DNA of 33,955 bases, from the NCBI GenBank assembly GCA_026419115.1, contig JAOAAA010000030.1:1-33955 (forward strand). The letters run 5' to 3'. The notes beneath the pieces were generated by a model. The model was not told the DNA's origin. It saw only the letters and a list, made by a program, of their open reading frames with translations, and ran no database searches. Of this stretch, positions 16,678 through 24,604 are shown in pieces. Source of the stretch: Gemmataceae bacterium (GTDB lineage: Bacteria > Planctomycetota > Planctomycetia > Gemmatales > Gemmataceae). Every line of letters starts with the position of its first letter. The stretch's first letter is position 1. The position numbers were made by a program, and so were the translations under genes.

Positions 16678-18474
16678 ATGACAGCGCCGCGTTTCGTGAT
16701 CGGGATTGACTTGGGGACAACCAACTGCGCGTTGGCCTATGTCGATACGGGTAAAGATACCCCAACTTGCCAGAGCGTTGTCATTCCGCAAGTGGTCAAA
16801 CCAGGGTTGGTAGACGAAAGGCCGTTGTTGCCTTCGTTTTTGTATTTACCGAATCCCAATGAACAACCTGCGGGGGCCATGAATCTCCCTTGGAGCGAAG
16901 GGCGAGATTATGCCGTCGGGGAGTTTGCACGCGATTTTGGTTCCCAAGTTCCCACGCGGTTAGTGGCTAGTGCGAAATCTTGGTTGTGTCATCCGGGGGT
17001 CGATCGGCGAGCGGCCATCCTCCCGTTCCGAGCCGATGAGCATGGTCGAAAAATCTCTCCGCTGGAAGCCAGTACCTGTTACCTCAAACACTTGGCCGAG
17101 GCTTGGAATTTTGCGATGGCGAAGGATGTGCCGGCCCATCGTTTGGAACTACAAGATATTATTCTGACCGTGCCGGCCTCTTTCGATGCCGTGGCGAGAG
17201 AGTTAACCGTCGAAGCCGCACGGGCCGCGGGCTTCGAGAATCTGACCCTATTGGAAGAACCGCAGGCCGCCTTTTATGCGTGGTTGAACAGCCAAGGGGA
17301 TCATTGGCGAAACGAAGTTCGTGTGGGCGATTTGTTTTTGGTTGCGGATGTGGGGGGGGGGACCACCGACTTTACCCTCATCGAAGTCTCTTCCGATGCG
17401 GGGAATTTGAACCTCACCCGAATTGCTGTCGGCGATCACTTATTGCTCGGTGGCGACAATATGGACTTGGCCTTGGCCCATGTAGCCGCCCAATCGTTTG
17501 CCGCCAAAGGGATCAAACTCGATACCATTCAATTACAGCAATTGGCTCATAGTACCCGTCAAGCCAAAGAGATTTTGTTGGCCGATCCCACAAAAAGCAG
17601 TGCGCCCATTACCGTTCTGGGTCGTGGCAGTCGGGTTATTGGTGGGACTCTCAAAGGGGAATTAACCCGTGCGGAGGTCGATAGCGCTTTAATCGATGGT
17701 TTCTTCCCAATGGTTCCGCGTGATTCTCAACCTGCAAGGGGTCGTCCTACCGGTTTGCAAGAATTGGGTCTTCCCTATGTGGCTGACCCCGCGATCACCA
17801 AACACTTGGCCCACTTTTTAATCCGTCAGACCGATGCCCTACGAGAAAGGGGGGGGCGTGACCTTCCCTCGGCAGTGCTGTTTAATGGGGGCGTTTTCAA
17901 ATCCCCGTCGTTACGACAACGATTGCTGGAAGTTCTGAATAGTTGGGGGGGGGGCGATGTTCGGGCCTTACAAGGTACCGATCTCGATCAATCGGTAGCT
18001 CGGGGCGCTGCCTATTACGGAGTGGTGCGACGAGGCAAAGGAATCCGGATTCGCGGCGGGACCGCTCGCGCTTATTACATCGGTGTGGAAACCGCCATGC
18101 CTGCGGTCCCTGGAATTCCCACCCCCATCAAAGCATTGTGTGTGGCCCCGTTTGGAATGGAAGAGGGGACCGAAACCGACATCCCCGCCCAAGAATTTGG
18201 TCTGGTTGTAGGCGAACCGGCTGAATTCCGCTTTTTGGGGTCCACCACGCGCCGACACGATACCCCCGGCGCCACTATTGAGGATTGGCAAGACGAAATT
18301 GAAGAACTGGGCGTAGTCAGTACCACCATGATCGGCGAGAACCGTCGCGTGGTCCCTGTTCATCTTCATACCAAGGTCACCGAAGTCGGACAATTGGAAC
18401 TGTGGTGTTACTCACGCGATAGCCAAGAACGCTGGAAACTCGAGTACAATACTCGGGATACCAAACCAACCTAA
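16678..18474 (+). CDS. Hsp70-family (DnaK-like) chaperone ATPase
   Basis: 598 residues. The actin-like ATPase domain is complete: phosphate-1 loop GIDLGTTN (9-16), connect-1 region [14 protein letters not shown] (162-175), [10 protein letters not shown] (193-202), phosphate-2 DVGGGTTDF (224-232) and the adenosine motif [12 protein letters not shown] (399-410). After about residue 440 the sequence does not show an ordinary DnaK substrate domain or lid; instead there is a shorter beta-rich part ending in [20 protein letters not shown]. It is therefore a divergent Hsp70 and not the housekeeping DnaK; no DnaJ or GrpE is nearby. Several Gly codons are GGG, creating runs of up to ten G inside the gene. 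It is followed by a stem-loop and parA on the same strand. Confidence 0.92.
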   Translation: MTAPRFVIGIDLGTTNCALAYVDTGKDTPTCQSVVIPQVVKPGLVDERPLLPSFLYLPNPNEQPAGAMNLPWSEGRDYAVGEFARDFGSQVPTRLVASAKSWLCHPGVDRRAAILPFRADEHGRKISPLEASTCYLKHLAEAWNFAMAKDVPAHRLELQDIILTVPASFDAVARELTVEAARAAGFENLTLLEEPQAAFYAWLNSQGDHWRNEVRVGDLFLVADVGGGTTDFTLIEVSSDAGNLNLTRIAVGDHLLLGGDNMDLALAHVAAQSFAAKGIKLDTIQLQQLAHSTRQAKEILLADPTKSSAPITVLGRGSRVIGGTLKGELTRAEVDSALIDGFFPMVPRDSQPARGRPTGLQELGLPYVADPAITKHLAHFLIRQTDALRERGGRDLPSAVLFNGGVFKSPSLRQRLLEVLNSWGGGDVRALQGTDLDQSVARGAAYYGVVRRGKGIRIRGGTARAYYIGVETAMPAVPGIPTPIKALCVAPFGMEEGTETDIPAQEFGLVVGEPAEFRFLGSTTRRHDTPGATIEDWQDEIEELGVVSTTMIGENRRVVPVHLHTKVTEVGQLELWCYSRDSQERWKLEYNTRDTKPT

Positions 18475-18500
18475 TCACCACCGACCCAATTCTATTTTTA

Positions 18501-18536
18501 TTGAAGAGCCGCTTCCTAGCGGTCGCGGCTCTTCAA
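18501..18536 (+). terminator. Stable stem-loop after the Hsp70 gene
   Basis: A perfect 12-bp stem (TTGAAGAGCCGC at 18501-18512 with GCGGCTCTTCAA at 18525-18536) encloses a 12-nt loop. It sits 27 bp past the Hsp70 stop and before the parA promoter. No T-run follows on the plus strand, so it may work as a pause or RNA 3'-end stabiliser and not as a classical terminator. Confidence 0.6.
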
Positions 18537-18585
18537 ATCATAATCACCACTGGCCGAATTCCATTTCGCTGGATAACAATTGGGC

Positions 18586-18613
18586 TTGGAAATCTTTCCT
18601 CTTACGGTATAGT
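18586..18613 (+). promoter_or_regulatory. Predicted sigma-70-type promoter of parA
   Basis: TTGGAA (18586-18591) and TATAGT (18608-18613) with a 16-bp spacer. The ATG of parA is 31 bp after the -10 box. A very similar pair, TTGGAG/TATAGT, precedes the DUF1501 gene, and both continue as TATAGTCC. Confidence 0.6.
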
Positions 18614-18644
18614 CCTCCCAATTAGCAAGGAAGCAGGTGGAACT

Positions 18645-19532
18645 ATGCGTAAAATAGCGATATTGAACCAAAAAGGGGGAGTCGGTAAAACCACGACCGC
18701 AGTGAACCTCTCGGCCGGATTGGCTCGACAAGGCGCCCGCGTCTGTCTGATCGATCTCGATCCGCAAGCGCATGCGACCACGCATCTGGGAGTCGAACCC
18801 CAAAAGGGTGCAGCCTCGATCTACGATGTTTTGGTTCGAGATTGCCCCATCGAAACCGTCAAACGTTCCCTGCAACCGAATTTGACCTTGGTTCCCTCCC
18901 ATATTGACTTGGCAGCCGCCGAGGTCGAACTGACCGGCGTGGTCGGTCGAGAAGTCATTTTGCGTGAAGCACTGGCCCAAGATACTCAAGAATACGATTA
19001 TCTCATCATGGATTGTGCCCCCTCTCTAGGGGTGCTCACGGTAAATGCTCTGGTGGCCGCCCACGAGGTGTTCATTCCCTTGCAGCCCCATTTTTTTGCT
19101 TTGCATGGTCTGAGCAAACTTTTGGAAACGACCTCTTTAGTCGCTCGGCGGATGAACCCTTCGCTTCAAGTCAGCGGGGTCGTGATCTGCCTGTACGATA
19201 GCGCCACCAAATTGGCCCAAGAAGTGGTGAACGATCTGGCAGAATTCTTGAATCAATCGCGTGGGCAAAACGTCCCTTGGAAAGAGGCACGCATTTTTGA
19301 AACGCGAATCCGACGAAATGTCAAATTGGCCGAATGTCCAAGTTTTGGGCAATCGATTTTTGAATATGCCCCTTCCTCAAATGGGGCCTTAGATTATTTC
19401 GCATTAGCCCAAGAGATTCATTGTCAAGCAAACGTCATTGAGATTGGAGGCGAGCCAGAAAAAGAGAACCTTCCCGAACCTGAACTTACGAATACCGACC
19501 TTCCCGAACCTGAACTCACCAAGGTAGCATAA
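18645..19532 (+). CDS. parA: ParA/Soj-family ATPase (orphan)
   Basis: 295 residues from ATG 18645, chosen because AGGTGG (18635-18640) and a promoter lie directly upstream; the longer frame from TTG 18501 would translate through the stem-loop. The deviant Walker [10 protein letters not shown] (10-18) has the signature Lys10 as well as Lys15. [11 protein letters not shown] is Walker A' and [18 protein letters not shown] contains Walker B. ParA dimers bind DNA non-specifically when ATP-bound and position chromosomes, plasmids or other cargo. There is no ParB or parS-like cluster nearby, so this copy may move another cargo or act with a distant ParB. The C-terminal tail is acidic and proline-containing, with a duplicated LPEPELT, absent from typical Soj proteins. 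Confidence 0.92.
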   Translation: MRKIAILNQKGGVGKTTTAVNLSAGLARQGARVCLIDLDPQAHATTHLGVEPQKGAASIYDVLVRDCPIETVKRSLQPNLTLVPSHIDLAAAEVELTGVVGREVILREALAQDTQEYDYLIMDCAPSLGVLTVNALVAAHEVFIPLQPHFFALHGLSKLLETTSLVARRMNPSLQVSGVVICLYDSATKLAQEVVNDLAEFLNQSRGQNVPWKEARIFETRIRRNVKLAECPSFGQSIFEYAPSSNGALDYFALAQEIHCQANVIEIGGEPEKENLPEPELTNTDLPEPELTKVA

Positions 19533-19835
19533 GAGGCTTCTGACGGGATGATGGGCGCGGAATGGTCTGTTGAGCGAAAGTCTCATTAATCTTACCACCA
19601 AAAGACCATCAGAGATACACAAGCTAAACGAGAAGCAAATGAAAAGGAAACGTTACGCAGGTCATCCCAGTTCTTGAGCCATCACTCGAGTCGAATTCGA
19701 ATTTTTGGCGTGCGTGACGAATCGCGTTGCTTGGATTTATCATTCTCATTCCGACATGCACCATATTGTCCAACTTTTCCTTAGACAATCTTGACTCTTA
19801 CCCCGCGAAAATTGTGGATGGCACGACCAATGAAA
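19533..19835. other. Intergenic region after parA
   Basis: No gene supported. An open frame on the plus strand from 19727 runs antisense through the DUF1559 gene and is a shadow. ATGGTCT/AGACCAT arms (19562-19568 and 19603-19609) are widely spaced and may be chance. The palindrome TCGAATTCGA is near 19691. Confidence 0.5.
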
Positions 19836-19864
19836 AGAGGGAATCTCTTTCGAGATTCCCCTCT
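19836..19864 (-). terminator. Rho-independent terminator of the DUF1559 gene
   Basis: Read on the minus strand, the arms AGAGGGGAATCTC and GAGATTCCCTCT pair over 12 bp with one bulged G around a GAAA loop, then TTTTC follows. It lies 43 bp after the DUF1559 stop at 19907. Two short ACAGGTT copies (19865-19878) lie between. Confidence 0.75.
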
Positions 19865-19906
19865 ACAGGTTACAGGTTACTTTTTAAAGTCTCAAAGCAA
19901 GATCGA

Positions 19907-20941
19907 TTAGTTTGGAACAAGCCCGTCGTTGGCGGCTTGCAGGATCGTCCAGTTGCGGCGGCTGATCGAATCGCGGATGAATTGAACCGAAGCATCCCCC
20001 ATGCAGGCTTGAACCCCACTGGTGTGACGGCTACGGGATTGAGCTTGCCAGTTGGCACAGCTGAACCAAGCACCCATTCCCATATTGGGATTGTCAGCGG
20101 GCATGAAGATGTCATCGCAATAACGGAATTTGGCGTTCGTACCATCGTTGGGGCCGGAGCAATCGCCCACCGCGTTTCCACCGGACACGCTCGCGCCGGG
20201 TTGACCCAAGGCCCAAGACCCTCGGCGGTCGTTGGCATCGAAACCCACGCGGATTTCGGTGATCATGATAGTGTTGGAAGAACCATCGGGGATGTTGGCA
20301 ATGGTCATCCCACCGCCTCCCACTTCACTCGAGGGCCAGCTGACGCCCGTAACAGCTCGACCAATGTCATCGGCCCAAGAACCTTGACCATTGAAGACTT
20401 GGTTCCAGAATCCGCCAGGCCCTGCGTTGATGGCGTAGTTTCCGCGAGCCCAGTTACCCGCGAATGTGTTCCAACCGTTGAAGGGGACCGCATGACCGGT
20501 GTCAGCGGGGCACTCGAAGGTTTTGATTCGGGTCGCTCGGACGTTCAGCCACGAGGTGTTACCGGTGGTTCGCCATAAGTTCGCTTGACTTAAGTTGGCC
20601 AGAGCTTCTTGTTCGATGAACGGCAGAATCAACACGGCCCAGTTCGGCCCCATGGCGACCGAGTTCCAAGCAGGGATACCCAAACGGGAGTAGTCCGTAA
20701 CAGCCATGGCTTGCACGGCAGGGGGAAGTCGGCCATCACCACTATCGGCGTAGTTGTGCATGGCCAATCCCAGTTGTTTGAGGTTGTTCGCACAGGTTGT
20801 TTTGTTTGCAGCAGCACGGACCTTTTGCACTGCGGGTAACAACAACCCGATCAGGATAGCGATAATCGCTATGACGACTAACAGTTCAATCAGGGTGAAT
20901 CCACGTCGATTCCCCTTGCGATGGGAGAGATAAGACAACAT
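19907..20941 (-). CDS. DUF1559 protein with prepilin-type N-terminus
   Basis: 344 residues from ATG 20941; GGAG sits correctly before it, while the TTG four codons upstream would lie inside this site. The leader [14 protein letters not shown] is followed by [20 protein letters not shown], a class III prepilin signal with cleavage after Gly14 and Glu at mature position 5. The DUF1559 body follows: [20 protein letters not shown], then [20 protein letters not shown] and the late [14 protein letters not shown]. The C-terminus has [13 protein letters not shown], a variant of the H-X9-DG signature (Asp-Ala here). These proteins are hugely expanded in planctomycetes, are exported as type II/IV pseudopilins and may be surface or matrix fibres. 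Long A/T-rich leader DNA upstream suggests regulated expression. Confidence 0.95.
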   Translation of the reverse strand: MLSYLSHRKGNRRGFTLIELLVVIAIIAILIGLLLPAVQKVRAAANKTTCANNLKQLGLAMHNYADSGDGRLPPAVQAMAVTDYSRLGIPAWNSVAMGPNWAVLILPFIEQEALANLSQANLWRTTGNTSWLNVRATRIKTFECPADTGHAVPFNGWNTFAGNWARGNYAINAGPGGFWNQVFNGQGSWADDIGRAVTGVSWPSSEVGGGGMTIANIPDGSSNTIMITEIRVGFDANDRRGSWALGQPGASVSGGNAVGDCSGPNDGTNAKFRYCDDIFMPADNPNMGMGAWFSCANWQAQSRSRHTSGVQACMGDASVQFIRDSISRRNWTILQAANDGLVPN

Positions 20942-21566
20942 ATGTTTCTCCAATAGAAATGAAGGAGATTTAATGAATAATTACTCTTTTAACCAATTCA
21001 TCGCATCTTGTCCAGACTAATCTTGAGAATTTTTTCATTTTTTTAATATTTCTTAACTCAGTTACTCTTGGATCGAACGCAAAAATGGCCCAAATATCGT
21101 ACTCTTTTCGAGACTTTCTCGAATTTTAAGAACTCAATTCAAAAGAATCTCATTTATGAAAATTTTCAGAATTTGGAGATGGGATTGCTGCCCAAAATTC
21201 ATGAACTGGAAATAAAATCTCCATAATTCTGACCTAACATCCTTTCTCATTGAAAGTTATGAGCTGGAGTAATGTGCAGTTCTTGCTGATTTTACTTACT
21301 AACACCGGCTCAATCGTTGCTCTGGCACCTGCACTACTGGTAGAATGTATGTGTTTGTGGCAATAATTGACTTGTTTACTTGGCTCGCTGAAATAACCAA
21401 ACCCAAAATTGAAAAGCGAATCCTTTTTCATTACGTATCCGTTTCTAATCTTTTGTTATGGTGAGAATCGGTTTTTAAATTAATTCTCATTAAAATATCT
21501 TAAAATGTCATCAATCGGGTAATTCGGCGAAAGTGTTAGGATGATCGATTTCTGAAGCAATTCTCA
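20942..21566. other. A/T-rich leader region upstream of the DUF1559 gene
   Basis: About 625 bp without a supported gene and clearly richer in A+T than its surroundings. It contains the inverted repeat TTCGAGA-CTT-TCTCGAA (21107-21123), followed by TTTTAAG, which may be an operator or a weak terminator. AATTCTCATTAAA occurs twice (21482-21494 and 21559-21571, the second touching the stop of the E1 beta gene). A 65-codon minus-strand frame at 21234-21431 has no ribosome-binding site or recognisable motif. Confidence 0.55.
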
Positions 21567-22625
21567 TTAAACCGGTTCGGTTGCCACCTCGAAGATGGCC
21601 TCTCGGATGTGTTCGGCTTGTGGGACGGTGTTGTACTCGTAGACCTGATTCAGACCGATTCCTGGAACGTGTTTTCCAGAAATCACTTTCGGCTTCGCGA
21701 CCAGATCATAAAAGTGTTCCTCGATGATTCGTCGCAAAAGATGTTCCGCAAAATTCGTCACCTCGGTATCTTCATTGACAAGGACCACGCGACCGGTCTT
21801 TTGCACACTTTGGGAAATGGCTTTCCAATCGTAGGGGAAAATACTTCGTAAATCCAGCACATCGAAACTCAGGCCATGATTCTTTTGCAGGTCATCACAA
21901 ACCTGCACGCACAAAGGAAGGGTGCGCCCGTAACTGATGACGGTAGCAGTTTCTCCTTCACGAACCAAGCGAGCCGAGCCAATCGGCACAAAGTATTCCT
22001 GCACCGGTGGCCAATCGGGGGTCCAGTTTTTCCGATCCCCCACGGGCGCATCGATCCTTCGGGAAAGTTCTTGTGGGTCTTCCGGTTCGCCGGGGATCAG
22101 TCGATCACTGCGAACTCGCAACAGGGCTTTCGGCAAAAGAACCATCACGGGGTTGGGATCGACAATCGCCGAGAGCATCAGCCCGTAGGCATCTAGAGCA
22201 TCGGAGGGCATGACAATTTTCCAGCCGGGCAATCGCGAGGCCCACGATTCATAGGAATGGGAATGATACATGCTCCCGCGAATGCCCGCACCGGTCGGGG
22301 TCATCATCACCACCGGCATATCAAATCCGCCGGCCGAGGCCCAACGCTGATTCCCCACCACCTTGAGCAAATCGATCACATTAAAGGCATAATCGCAAAA
22401 CTGAATCTCGAAGACGGGTCGCCCCCCCCCATAGGCGATTCCCATCGCTGTTCCGACAATCCCCCGTTCATCCAAGGGACTATTCCACGCTGTTTTCAGT
22501 CCTTGTGTTGCCGTGAAAACCCCACCCAAAGGCGGGCCGACATCTTCCCCGAAAATATCGGTCACCCCTAAATGAGTTTCGCCATAATGCAAGGCTAATC
22601 GAACCGCTTGTACCAAGGTCGCCAT
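21567..22625 (-). CDS. 2-oxoacid dehydrogenase E1 component, beta subunit
   Basis: 352 residues from ATG 22625; the frame extends to a TTG at 22643 but the ATG is the more natural start. It is the beta half of a ThDP-dependent E1 (pyruvate or branched-chain type), which with the alpha half decarboxylates a 2-oxo acid and passes the acyl group to E2 lipoyl domains. Visible features: GVTDIFGEDVGPPLGGVF, ERGIVGTAMGIAYGGGRPVF with the conserved Glu near the ThDP site, QFCDYAFNVIDLLKVVGNQR, GAGIRGSMYHSHSYESW and a C-terminal VVLVNEDTEVTNFAEHLLRR. It begins 44 bp after the alpha gene, clearly one transcript. Substrate preference cannot be assigned: the pair lacks adjacent E2 and E3 genes. Confidence 0.92.
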   Translation of the reverse strand: MATLVQAVRLALHYGETHLGVTDIFGEDVGPPLGGVFTATQGLKTAWNSPLDERGIVGTAMGIAYGGGRPVFEIQFCDYAFNVIDLLKVVGNQRWASAGGFDMPVVMMTPTGAGIRGSMYHSHSYESWASRLPGWKIVMPSDALDAYGLMLSAIVDPNPVMVLLPKALLRVRSDRLIPGEPEDPQELSRRIDAPVGDRKNWTPDWPPVQEYFVPIGSARLVREGETATVISYGRTLPLCVQVCDDLQKNHGLSFDVLDLRSIFPYDWKAISQSVQKTGRVVLVNEDTEVTNFAEHLLRRIIEEHFYDLVAKPKVISGKHVPGIGLNQVYEYNTVPQAEHIREAIFEVATEPV

Positions 22626-22669
22626 GATGGTTTCTAGATTCAAAGAGAGAGGATCGAAACTTTAGAACT

Positions 22670-23779
22670 TTATCGAGGCAAACCGGTGTAGTCCTCGGGA
22701 TAGACCACATCAACCGGACTGGGGGCATAAGTGAATTTCTCGACATCTTCCGGTAGGGGGCGTGGCTCTTCCATGGCTTGCACGACCGCCGCATCGGCTT
22801 CTTCATGGGCGTTTTGGTAAATGTGTTCCACCAATTCTTGGTGTAACAAGCCGGCGTTGATCAGTTTGGTCTCGAACAGTTTCAGGCAATCCGGCTCATC
22901 CGAGACCCGAGCTGCTCCGCTCGAAGAACTGTGGCCATGCAAGCGAGAGACAAACACTTCGAGCAGATAAGGCTTGCGGGTTTGTCGGCAGTACTCCAGC
23001 CCCCGTCGAATCGCGTGCCATGTGGTAATCGGATCGTTCCCATCCACTGTTTCCCCCGGAATGCCAAAGGGTTCTCCCCGATCGCAAATCCGGCGTTCTC
23101 CATGTTGCGTGTGGGCAGGAGTCGAGATACCGTAACCGTTATTGGTCACAATCATAAGAACCGGAAGTTCGTTCTTCGGTCGTGTGGACCAGATCATACA
23201 GGAGGTAAAATCACCTTCAGCAGTTCCTGCATCCCCCCCCACGACAATCGACACACCCGTTCCATTCGGCACTCGCTTTTGCATGATGGCCGTGCCCGGT
23301 GCCATGACATATTGAATCTCAATCACGCTGGTCACGGGGACAACATTCCACTCTTTGACGGCATAATGCCCAACGAAGTTGCGTCCCCGCGAGTGCGGGT
23401 CAGTCGCGGTCATGGCCATTTGCCGGACATGGTCAAGCATTGGCATTCCAAGAGCCAACAGCACGCCGGCGTTCCGATAGTGCAGGTGGAGATAATCGTA
23501 AGCAGGGCCGAAGCCTTTGTTGACCTGCAGCCCCAAGCACACGTTGAAGGCCTCTTCTCCAGGGCCACCGACCCAGAAATACCCTTCTCCCGATTTGGAC
23601 ATTTTGATCGTCCGCTCTTCTAAGGCACGAGTGCGGACCATCAACCGGAAAATTTCAAGACAGCGTTCCGCCGGCAACGATTCAACGCCGCTGAAAATTT
23701 CACGCCCCATTCGGGTTGCGCTCGGGTTGTTTGCGAGGGAATCCTCGGAATCGTCCAAAGGAAATAGAGGGGACGTCAT
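22670..23779 (-). CDS. 2-oxoacid dehydrogenase E1 component, alpha subunit
   Basis: 369 residues. The start at ATG 23779 is fixed by AAGGAGG (23787-23793) seven bases upstream. The ThDP/Mg motif GGDAGTAEGDF (181-191) ends with NN at 214-215, as expected for the GDG-X(n)-NN pattern with Ala for the second position (GDA). It also has LEERTIKMSKSGEGYFWVGG, a substrate-channel His in HLHYRN (about 99-104) and the flexible loop LHGHSSSSGAARVSDEPDC holding the phosphorylation-loop serines of BCKDH/PDH. Forms an alpha2-beta2 tetramer with the beta subunit encoded directly downstream. A promoter candidate lies about 165 bp upstream (23944-23973). Assigning it as pyruvate or branched-chain specific needs phylogeny. 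Confidence 0.93.
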   Translation of the reverse strand: MTSPLFPLDDSEDSLANNPSATRMGREIFSGVESLPAERCLEIFRLMVRTRALEERTIKMSKSGEGYFWVGGPGEEAFNVCLGLQVNKGFGPAYDYLHLHYRNAGVLLALGMPMLDHVRQMAMTATDPHSRGRNFVGHYAVKEWNVVPVTSVIEIQYVMAPGTAIMQKRVPNGTGVSIVVGGDAGTAEGDFTSCMIWSTRPKNELPVLMIVTNNGYGISTPAHTQHGERRICDRGEPFGIPGETVDGNDPITTWHAIRRGLEYCRQTRKPYLLEVFVSRLHGHSSSSGAARVSDEPDCLKLFETKLINAGLLHQELVEHIYQNAHEEADAAVVQAMEEPRPLPEDVEKFTYAPSPVDVVYPEDYTGLPR

Positions 23780-23793
23780 CACCAACCCTCCTT

Positions 23794-24137
23794 TTTAGGG
23801 GTCATAATCCCACCCGTTTTAGGAACCCAAACGAGTCGGAACAAAACGGAGGCAACCACTAATATAGGAAGAAGAGGGGGGATAGGGAATTAGTGTGTTG
23901 TCGTTCTCCGTTTCTTTTTTGGTTGAGAAAACTCTTTATTCTCATTATACTCGACCATTTGGAGAAATAACAACTCCTTTGTTGCCATAAAAAACGGAAA
24001 CTTCTGGATGAGAGGATCGAATTTTTGGATTGGTCCAAGGGGGAGTGAGCTAAAAGTATAGATTCATGAAAACCACACTAGATAATTTTTTCACTTCGGC
24101 TGCGGGACCACTCGCTCGCACTATCTCGTAAACCATT
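23794..24137. other. Leader region of the E1 operon
   Basis: No gene supported. It contains the promoter candidate at 23944-23973. A 32-codon minus-strand frame (23890-23988), ending in PKKKRRTTTH, overlaps this promoter and has no ribosome-binding site, so I do not call it. The rest, up to the broken zinc-ribbon gene, has no clear structure. Confidence 0.5.
23944..23973 (-). promoter_or_regulatory. Predicted promoter for the E1 alpha/beta operon
   Basis: On the minus strand TTGTTA (23968-23973), an 18-bp spacer and a perfect TATAAT (23944-23949). Transcription would start near 23937 and leave an untranslated leader of about 158 nt before the E1 alpha ATG. Such a long leader could hold control elements, but none is evident. 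Confidence 0.55.
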
Positions 24138-24316
24138 TAGCGTTTCTGTTCCATATGCCCAAAGGCACACTGACTACATTTGAAGCCACCGTTGCTGTAA
24201 GGACCTTTATGACTACTTAAGCACTGGGGACAGACTCGAAAACCACACTTATTGCAAACAAACCAGTTCTAGTTGATAGGAAGTGGATTGCGACAGGATT
24301 GACAAGGAATATTCAT
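24138..24316 (-). pseudogene. Small zinc-ribbon protein gene, broken by a stop and a frameshift
   Basis: Read from ATG 24316, the frame gives MNIPCQSCRNPLPIN, then an in-frame TAG (24269-24271), then NWFVCNKCGFRVCPQCLSSH and KGPYSNGG. Around 24179-24183 one base is missing; restoring it gives FKCSQCAFGHMEQKR and a TAA at 24138-24140. The repaired protein would have 59 residues with four CxxC pairs (positions 5/8, 21/24, 29/32, 47/50), that is two zinc ribbons. The strict spacing of four CxxC motifs cannot easily arise by chance, so this is a real but decayed gene, invisible to ordinary ORF calling. The TAG probably replaced a Tyr codon. The function is unknown; nucleic-acid or protein binding is usual for such ribbons. 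Confidence 0.8.
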
Positions 24317-24604
24317 GTGAGAACCCCAAATGCGACTCGATTGCGAGAGCAAGTACGAGACGAATTTTTTCAGATTAACCCAAACAGCAGAACAACACAA
24401 CGAAAAAACAACGCTTCATCTTTCATGTTTGGCTTTAGGTTCATGCGGTGCGGTCGATTTGCTTGTCAAAGTGATTGGAGCACGATAGGCTAAATTTATC
24501 TCTTTCATAATTTTTGCCTAATGTCTCCCAATCTCACTCAGGGGGATATGGCAAATTCAAACGCACGCTCACAGAAAGCGTGTTTATTTCCCAAGGTGAT
24601 GTTT

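Noticed and set aside
18501-18644. N-terminal extension of parA from TTG 18501
   Set aside because: It would translate the stem-loop and the promoter; ATG 18645 has a ribosome-binding site and starts right at the conserved ParA N-terminus.
19727-20578. 283-codon plus-strand frame opposite the DUF1559 gene
   Set aside because: Antisense shadow of a well supported prepilin-like gene; no domain signature and no ribosome-binding site.
21234-21431. 65-codon minus-strand frame in the A/T-rich leader of the DUF1559 gene
   Set aside because: No ribosome-binding site, no motif, and composition typical of non-coding A/T-rich DNA.
23890-23988. 32-codon minus-strand frame (MATKELLFLQ ... PKKKRRTTTH) in the E1 leader
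   Set aside because: No ribosome-binding site and it overlaps a consensus promoter pointing the same way, so it would rarely be transcribed from its own start.
24269-24271. TAG inside the zinc-ribbon gene as pyrrolysine or other programmed recoding
   Set aside because: A second, independent lesion (one missing base) is present in the same gene, which makes simple gene decay the better explanation.
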